Positions 6,042 to 6,148 of a stretch of DNA of 6,148 nt are shown here, one piece after another. This DNA comes from a candidate division GN15 bacterium (GTDB lineage: Bacteria > Zixibacteria > MSB-5A5 > GN15 > FEB-12): contig WJKG01000396.1 in the NCBI GenBank assembly GCA_014729205.1, positions 1-6,148 on the forward strand. Direction: 5' to 3'. Position numbers and translations under genes: made by a program. The notes below the pieces were generated by a model that did not search any database, was not told the origin of the DNA, and saw only the letters and a program-made list of their open reading frames with translations. Positions within the stretch are counted from its first letter, which is position 1. Each line of letters opens with the position of its first letter.

Positions 6042-6148
6042 ATGAATGCGTTCAGCCGTTTCGGTGTCTTCACTACCGCCTTCACCTATCTTCTCATATT
6101 CGCCGGTGGTCTGGTACGGGTATCCGGTGCTGGCATGGGCTGTCCCTA
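6042..6148 (+). CDS. ctaA: Haem A synthase CtaA/COX15, N-terminal fragment (3' end outside window)
   Basis: The first 35 codons of a membrane protein, running off the right edge. Residues 9-24 form a hydrophobic first helix. They lead into GGLVRVSGAGMGCP (22-35), the N-terminal signature of COX15/CtaA, where the family reads GG.VR.TGSG..CPDWP. CtaA oxidises the methyl group of haem O to the formyl group of haem A, the cofactor needed at both haem sites of subunit I, so its place directly after the oxidase genes fits. The first cysteine of the family, here C34, is present. The rest of the protein, including the haem-ligand histidines, cannot be seen. The start is supported by a GGGAG ribosome site. 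Confidence 0.9.
   Translation, partial: MNAFSRFGVFTTAFTYLLIFAGGLVRVSGAGMGCP

Noticed and set aside
1..6148. A new defence, mobile or otherwise undescribed multi-gene system
   Set aside because: Every gene longer than 116 codons is a recognisable aerobic respiration gene with intact ligands, and no terminal repeats, integrase, transposase or CRISPR-like repeats were seen.

Overview
The window is a run of plus-strand respiratory-chain genes from a bacterium that pairs alternative complex III (ACIII, a quinol:cytochrome c oxidoreductase) with a caa3-type, A2-family haem-copper oxygen reductase. ACIII beside a caa3 oxidase is known from Rhodothermus and Flavobacterium-like Bacteroidota and from Acidobacteriota, Gemmatimonadota, Planctomycetota and related uncultured phyla. 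Base composition is moderate, slightly above half GC by eye, and the proteins look like those lineages. I cannot place the organism below that level, and no rRNA or other marker gene is present.

Layout: 1-782 is the C-terminal part of ActF, the last large membrane subunit of ACIII. 799-1146 is a small single-helix membrane protein of unassigned function. 1147-1362 is the longest non-coding gap and the most likely place for a separate promoter or a processing point. 1363-2214 is a SCO1/SenC-type copper chaperone with an extra C-terminal membrane helix. 2225-3175 is oxidase subunit II with a CuA site fused to a cytochrome c domain. 3178-4824 is the catalytic subunit I, 4821-5474 subunit III and 5479-5925 subunit IV. 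5926-6041 is a short gap with an imperfect hairpin. 6042 to the end is the start of haem A synthase (CtaA/COX15), cut by the window edge.

How the genes work together: ACIII oxidises membrane quinol and passes electrons to a c-type cytochrome, here plausibly the one fused to subunit II. Electrons then go through CuA to haem a and the haem a3-CuB centre of subunit I, where O2 is reduced to water and protons are pumped. SCO supplies or reduces the CuA site and CtaA makes the haem A. Genes from coxB to coxD are tightly packed (2 to 4 nt gaps or a 4-nt overlap), which indicates one operon. All catalytic ligands I looked for are present and I see no frameshift or pseudogene. No mobile element, CRISPR array, tRNA or rRNA was seen. 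This is largely a recognisable aerobic respiration locus. The least explained items are the small membrane protein at 799-1146, the acidic tail of subunit IV, and the open reading stretch between coxD and ctaA.
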